Assembly: GCA_041488155.1 (NCBI GenBank)
Contig: JBGPOS010000012.1
Coordinates: 6,728-70,727 of the forward strand
Direction: 5' to 3'
DNA from: JBGPOS01 sp041488155
GTDB taxonomy: Bacteria > Chloroflexota > Dehalococcoidia > Tepidiformales > Tepidiformaceae
DNA length: 64,000 bases
A program made the position numbers and the translations under genes. This document shows positions 59,975 through 64,000 of this stretch, one piece after another (position 1 is the first letter of the stretch; every line of letters starts with the position of its first letter). The notes under the pieces were generated by a model, which worked only from the letters and a program-made list of their open reading frames with translations, had not been told where the DNA came from and did no database searches.

Positions 59975-60754
59975 TCACTTCGCGGAGCACGCGGCTCCGG
60001 GGAAGAGTGAAGCCTTGACACATCGACCTACGCACCCGATACCGCTGAGGTCGGAGCCGTCATCGCGGTTCAAAGGCTCTCGGAGTGAGAAGTCGATCAG
60101 ACCCCATTCGCCTCCGTTCCGCTCTCCGATCACAAGAGCGCGAATCTCTCCGTCGCCAGGCGCTTCTTCAGTTCTCGCCACCGCCCGCCACGCCCGCCTC
60201 TGAGGCTCCACCGAAGCCATCAGGTCCGCATCGTCTGGAAGCTCTCTCCAGGTAACCCAAAGGGTTGCGCCATTCGCAAGCCCCAGGGATCCAATTGCCC
60301 CTGTCGCCATGGCCGCCTTCGCCGGCCAGTCATCCGGGCCAAGCCGGATGTTTCGAGGGACGATCCACAGTTGGAATTCTATGCTTGCTCCAATCGGTGG
60401 TGCGGGGATCCAAGCCACATCTCCGGAATCCGCTGGAGCGGGGCGGTCCACCTCACGAGACGGCTGCAGCAGGAAGAAGGCACAGGGCACCTGCGCCTCG
60501 ACCGGCCGTGGGAATCGCCATGTCACCCTTGGCATCGGCCGATCGAGCTTCGCCCACCGCTCGGGTTTGGCGAGCGCCTCTCGAGTCATGGATGCTTTGC
60601 CCAGTCCGCTCTCGTGCAGGCTAACCTTGTATGAACCTCCCAAGACCCGCACGGATACGTAGGCATCAGACCTGGTCACCCAGATGCGCCAGATCGCGCC
60701 GCACACCCCGTCCGCCTGCCCGACGGCGCACCGGATCGCTTTCGACTTCCCCAT
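59975..60754 (-). CDS. Protein of unknown function
   Basis: 259 residues from the ATG at 60754 (MGKSKAIRCAVGQADG). The stretch AIWRIWVTRSDAYVSVRVLG then GSYKVSLHESG resembles a small group of uncharacterised actinobacterial and Chloroflexi proteins with a sheet-rich N-domain. The rest is Trp- and Pro-rich (IEFQLWIVPRNIRLGPDDWP). No signal peptide, membrane helix or catalytic motif is apparent. It follows the next upstream gene by 37 bases on the same strand, so both may form a two-gene unit. Confidence 0.6.
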   Translation of the reverse strand: MGKSKAIRCAVGQADGVCGAIWRIWVTRSDAYVSVRVLGGSYKVSLHESGLGKASMTREALAKPERWAKLDRPMPRVTWRFPRPVEAQVPCAFFLLQPSREVDRPAPADSGDVAWIPAPPIGASIEFQLWIVPRNIRLGPDDWPAKAAMATGAIGSLGLANGATLWVTWRELPDDADLMASVEPQRRAWRAVARTEEAPGDGEIRALVIGERNGGEWGLIDFSLREPLNRDDGSDLSGIGCVGRCVKASLFPGAACSAK

Positions 60755-60791
60755 ACCTAGACGTGGCTTCGGAGGTCGACGAACAGCGTTC

Positions 60792-61481
60792 TCACTCCAG
60801 TTCCTTGCGAACCACCGCTCGCACGATATCCACAAGAGTCCCCTCGATTGTCTTCTCCTGCTCCGGAGTTAGCTCGGCAGGCCTTGTCCCGACGATCTTC
60901 CGGCCCTTTTGGGGGTCGGGCACCGCCGACGTTAGCTTTCCTAGTTCGGCAAGTGCCTTCTTCTCGAGCCCGTAGAACTCCGCTGCTTTCCGTCGGTCGC
61001 CGGAAACACTCGCTTCCAATAGCGACAGGCACATGTAAGCGGTAGGGAGGAGCGCCTGGCGCCCTTCTCGGTAGCTCCGGAAGTGTTCCCAGATGGCGTC
61101 GATCCACGGCCCGTACAGCGGACGGGCCGGCGGGGGCGGGAGAGCATCCAGCTTGAAGGCAAGCGCAGCGGACATCCGGATTTCCATAGTTGCGGTGAAG
61201 CCGGGCCCCCCTCCAACCCGAGGGATTTGAGCGGCCCGGAACCGAAACCGAAAGACCGGCCACCCGCGCAGCGCGGCTGCGGCCATCTCCCACGCATGGA
61301 GATACGGCTCCACGAACTGGCGGGCTTCTTCTTGTGTGGCGAACGCGGCGAGGAGCTCCACCTCGGCGTCGGTGCCGGACAAGCGCGCCACGAAGCCATC
61401 CGTCGCGAGCTCCCCGGTCAAGGGGTACTCCGGGATGAAGAAGTCCGAGTATTCAATGGTGTAACTCAGAGACACAGTCAT
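60792..61481 (-). CDS. Protein of unknown function
   Basis: 229 residues. The N-terminal half is beta-rich (VSLSYTIEYSDFFIPEYPLT); the C-terminal half is helical, with YMCLSLLEASVSGDRRKAAE and a charged end (LTPEQEKTIEGTLVDIVRAV). No recognised domain or membrane segment. No clear Shine-Dalgarno before the ATG. Grouped with the downstream unknown gene. That it is translated is likely from codon pattern and length, not proven. Confidence 0.55.
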   Translation of the reverse strand: MTVSLSYTIEYSDFFIPEYPLTGELATDGFVARLSGTDAEVELLAAFATQEEARQFVEPYLHAWEMAAAALRGWPVFRFRFRAAQIPRVGGGPGFTATMEIRMSAALAFKLDALPPPPARPLYGPWIDAIWEHFRSYREGRQALLPTAYMCLSLLEASVSGDRRKAAEFYGLEKKALAELGKLTSAVPDPQKGRKIVGTRPAELTPEQEKTIEGTLVDIVRAVVRKELE

Positions 61482-61615
61482 GCGCCACCTGAAGCATACG
61501 CCGGATCCCCTTGCCCGCCGCCGGGCATGCGGGACGCCAGCGCCCCCGTCGCGAGTATTGGCCGGACGCCGGGTACGAACCGATGACGGTGGGGAGCTTC
61601 GCGGGGGTCAGGCCA

Positions 61616-62698
61616 CTACATCGCCTGGAGCTTTGGTAGCACCTCGGCGAAGGCGGTCAGAGCCTTCACCGTCCCGCCCCGGCCGTAGGCATCGCCCGCG
61701 AACGCCACGTCGATGATGCCGACGCCGGCAGCGTGATAGGTCCTCACCTGCTCAACGATGGTCTCCGGTGTGCCGTAGAACTGGAAACCGGCAACGCCGG
61801 GCGCTCCGCCGCCTTGGCCCGGGGCCGCTCGTGGCGCCTCCGCGTGGGCCGCCGGCCCATAGTTCGTGCCTGTCGCCCGGGCCATCCGCTCGGCGATGGC
61901 GGCTCGCGCTTTGTCGACGATCTGTTGAGCCTGCTCATCGTCCGGAGCCACGAGCGCACGCGCGCGGAACAGCACGTTTTCATTGGCCGGTGTCCAACCC
62001 GCCTGAGCAGCGCATTTCTTGTAGTGGTCCACGTGCTCCGCGACCTGTCGCGCCGGAGCAAACCCAATCGCCAGGTTGAGTCTGTTGGCAGCCGCAAACT
62101 CAATCGACTCGGTGCTATTGCCCGAAAAGAAGACGGGCGGATGCGGTTCTTGGACCGTGCGTGGCCAAACCGAAATTCGGTGAAAAGTGAAGTGCTCGCC
62201 TTGCCAACTGAACGGCCGCGGCTCCTGCCAGGCCTTCAGGACGAGTCGCGTCGCCTCGCGGGTTACCTCGCGCGTGCGCGCAGCCGGCTGGCCGTCGACC
62301 GAGTAGGGGAGATGTTCGTTCGGTGTGCCACGGAGAAAGAGCACGACGAGCCGGCCGCCACTGATGGAGTCGAGCATTGCCAACTCTTCAGCCACCCGAA
62401 TCGGGTTGGTGAGTGGCATCAACGGGCCGAGTACCGCGAGTCTGCCGCGCTTCGTGCGCTGACTCGCCGCTGCGGCCAGGACGAGCGGATTCGGAGTCAT
62501 CAATCCGGGTGCGTAGTGGTGCTCTGAGACACTCACCCAGTCGAATCCGAGCTCATCGGCAAGCTGGAATTGATCGAGCTGAATCTTGTAACTCAGCGAC
62601 GCCGTCTGGCGATCGCAAAGCTCCGACGGGACGGGCCACCCGTCTGCGTTGTCCACGCGCCCTGCATACGCTCCCGGCCCAAGAAGGCAGACTTTCAT
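61616..62698 (-). CDS. LLM-class flavin-dependent oxidoreductase (second of pair)
   Basis: 360 residues from the ATG at 62698, which overlaps the stop of the upstream paralogue (ATGA). Luciferase-like barrel: LADELGFDWVSVSEHHYAPG, LAAAASQRTKRGRLAVLGPL, AEELAMLDSISGGRLVVLFL. The EHHY motif and the IRVAEELAMLD strand are typical of the bacterial-luciferase alpha-like group using FMNH2. The two coupled genes may form a heterodimer as LuxA/LuxB do. Substrate unknown. Confidence 0.9.
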   Translation of the reverse strand: MKVCLLGPGAYAGRVDNADGWPVPSELCDRQTASLSYKIQLDQFQLADELGFDWVSVSEHHYAPGLMTPNPLVLAAAASQRTKRGRLAVLGPLMPLTNPIRVAEELAMLDSISGGRLVVLFLRGTPNEHLPYSVDGQPAARTREVTREATRLVLKAWQEPRPFSWQGEHFTFHRISVWPRTVQEPHPPVFFSGNSTESIEFAAANRLNLAIGFAPARQVAEHVDHYKKCAAQAGWTPANENVLFRARALVAPDDEQAQQIVDKARAAIAERMARATGTNYGPAAHAEAPRAAPGQGGGAPGVAGFQFYGTPETIVEQVRTYHAAGVGIIDVAFAGDAYGRGGTVKALTAFAEVLPKLQAM

Positions 62699-63867
62699 TT
62701 CGGTGCTCCAGCGGCAGCTGCCCGGCCGTAGCGAGGCATGATCTCGGCGCTCCACAGGCGAATCGTCTCCATCGCGTGTTCGTGCGACAGGCTTCCGAAC
62801 TGAAACGAGCAGACCAAGTAGTTCGCGCCAGTGGTCATGTACTCGTCGAGGTACTCGGTAACGGTTTCCGGAGTGCCTGCGAGCACGCCGGGGATGGGCC
62901 CGGGGACGTGACGGCGGCGGTCGCGGGCGGCTCGTTCCTCCTCCGTGAGGTCGTGAAGCGATGCGTCGAGGTCGCGGCGCTCCTCCACGGCCAGGTGGCG
63001 CACAGGCGCCTGCATCGCTCCGCCGCCGGTGCCTTCGGCCTGGATAAACTGGGTGAGCCTGCGACGCTCGGCTTCCAACCTGCGCGGTGTGCCAAGGTTC
63101 CAGCGGTACTGGGCCCAGGCTGGCTGTGCGCGTTCGACGGCCTTCTCCACCGTCGCGGCGAGTACGACGTGCGCGACCAGGCCGATGCGTGGGACGCTCC
63201 CCTGGGCTGTGAGTGCGCCCTCGCCCTGGTACTCGTTCCAGAGACGCCTGTAACGGAGGACGTTGGCTTCGAATGTATCGAGCGATCCCACGATGATGCA
63301 GTTCATCCCGCCCTTCGCAGCCGTCTCCGGGTTGCGCATGTACCAGAGTGGCGGGTGCGGCGTTTGCCTGGGGCGAAGGCGCATCGGCACTTCGTCGAAA
63401 TCGTAGAAGCGCCCGCGGAACGAGAGGGAGTCGTTGGAGAGCCCGAGCCGGATGACCTGCAGCGTCTCCTCATAGCGCGCGGCGTTCGTCTCGGGGTCCG
63501 AGTCCTGTCCCCAGAAGTAGGCCTCGAGTACTCCGCCGCGGCCGACCCCAATCTCCAGCCGTCCGCCCGAAAGGTTATCGAGCATGCTGATCTCCTCGAT
63601 CAGACGGAGTGGATGATGGAGCGGGAGCACATAGACGCCCGGCCCGAAGCGCAGACGCTGTGTGCGCTGCGAGGCGGCCGCGAGGAAAACGTTCTGCGAC
63701 GGCGCCATGCTGTGCACGGCGGGCGTGTGGTGCTCAGCCAGGTGGTAGGCGAAGAAGCCTGCCTGGTCCAGCGCCTCCAACTGGATGAGGCGCTCGGCGT
63801 AGAGCTGATCGAGAGGCACGCCGGCAAGGTGTTCGATGTGGTCGAACACGCCCATGTCAACGGTCAT
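62695..63867 (-). CDS. LLM-class flavin-dependent oxidoreductase (first of pair)
   Basis: 390 residues; ATG after GGAGG. LEALDQAGFFAYHLAEHHTP, FLAAASQRTQRLRFGPGVYV, EEISMLDNLSGGRLEIGVGR: same family as its downstream partner, with an insertion (about 250-330) rich in Arg and Glu. Coupled by overlapping stop/start. Likely a flavin monooxygenase subunit or paired monooxygenase. Confidence 0.9.
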   Translation of the reverse strand: MTVDMGVFDHIEHLAGVPLDQLYAERLIQLEALDQAGFFAYHLAEHHTPAVHSMAPSQNVFLAAASQRTQRLRFGPGVYVLPLHHPLRLIEEISMLDNLSGGRLEIGVGRGGVLEAYFWGQDSDPETNAARYEETLQVIRLGLSNDSLSFRGRFYDFDEVPMRLRPRQTPHPPLWYMRNPETAAKGGMNCIIVGSLDTFEANVLRYRRLWNEYQGEGALTAQGSVPRIGLVAHVVLAATVEKAVERAQPAWAQYRWNLGTPRRLEAERRRLTQFIQAEGTGGGAMQAPVRHLAVEERRDLDASLHDLTEEERAARDRRRHVPGPIPGVLAGTPETVTEYLDEYMTTGANYLVCSFQFGSLSHEHAMETIRLWSAEIMPRYGRAAAAGAPK

Positions 63868-63978
63868 TCCGCCTCCGAACGGACCACTGAAGCATCTGGT
63901 ACCCCCGACAGGTGTCGGGCGTGGGGCCAGCTTCCCCCCTGGATGGTACGCGCCGCATGAGCTGATCGGAGCCGCCGC

Positions 63979-64000
63979 GTGACCACCGCTTCCGTCCCCC
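63979..64000 (+). CDS. Possible start of a further gene (cut by window end)
   Basis: GTG at 63979 follows a GGAG at 63967-63970 and opens a frame reading VTTASVP to the window end. It would be divergent from the LLM pair. Only seven codons are visible, so this is a suggestion. Confidence 0.25.

Noticed and set aside
1..64000. CRISPR arrays, tRNA or rRNA genes, insertion sequences
   Set aside because: No spaced direct repeats, no T-arm/acceptor pattern consistent with a tRNA, no rRNA-like segment and no transposase were seen on reading either strand.

Overview
The window is about two-thirds GC and almost entirely coding, with about 52 protein genes and no rRNA, tRNA, CRISPR array or insertion sequence that I could find. 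Many same-strand neighbours overlap by 4 bases (ATGA or GTGA), so translational coupling is common. Side-by-side DUF2298 (YYYFG-type), GT39-like and Agl23-type membrane proteins, a DUF1461 membrane protein, luciferase-like (LLM) oxidoreductases and MutS/MutL without MutH point to Chloroflexota, probably Dehalococcoidia. That placement is an inference; there is no rRNA to test it. LAYOUT. 1-2169 (+): end of an M20 peptidase coupled to a stand-alone PEP-synthase N-domain. 2156-5771 (-): metallo-beta-lactamase protein, an acyl synthetase-ACP-acyltransferase fusion and a small Clp_N-like protein. 5892-9702: acyl-CoA dehydrogenase, FmdB zinc ribbon, DUF1461 protein and an NDP-forming acyl-CoA ligase alpha-type subunit. 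9699-32573 (-): a run of 14 same-strand genes: rnc, smc, ftsY, a five-gene surface-glycan-like membrane module, nuoE, nuoF, a VOC protein, mutS, mutL and a DUF402 gene. 32657-33605 (+): two small RING-like zinc-finger proteins and a two-helix membrane protein, mutually overlapping. 33607-35897 (+): an LLM oxidoreductase, then nadA behind two NrtR-like operators. 35906-42972 (-): hydrolase, Lon-N protein, DinB-like protein, HpaB-like flavoprotein, HtpX, LemA, SugE/Gdx with a structured leader, and a CaiB transferase. 42991-45402 (-): a second CaiB protein and a nitronate-monooxygenase-like protein. 45537-50183 (+): boxC, boxB and benzoate-CoA ligase, the core of aerobic benzoyl-CoA epoxidation. 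50197-54457: membrane protein, enoyl-CoA hydratase, ICL/PEP-mutase family protein, DUF35 protein and thiolase-fold protein. 54768-58428 (+): a large LuxR-type ATPase regulator and a small secreted protein. 58742-63867 (-): HsaA-like flavoprotein, two proteins of unknown function and two coupled LLM oxidoreductases. HOW IT WORKS TOGETHER. Two themes dominate. One is a housekeeping block (SRP receptor, SMC, RNase III, mismatch repair) with a lipid-linked-sugar membrane module inserted. The other is an acyl-CoA and aromatic-acid catabolic region (box genes, CoA transferases, hydratase, flavoproteins). The items most worth a second look are the five-gene glycan module, the tandem RING-like finger genes, the NrtR-like double operator at nadA, an inverted repeat between the divergent box and nitronate-monooxygenase operons, the structured sugE leader, several enzymes missing expected catalytic residues, a frameshift in the VOC gene and a probable ATT start codon.
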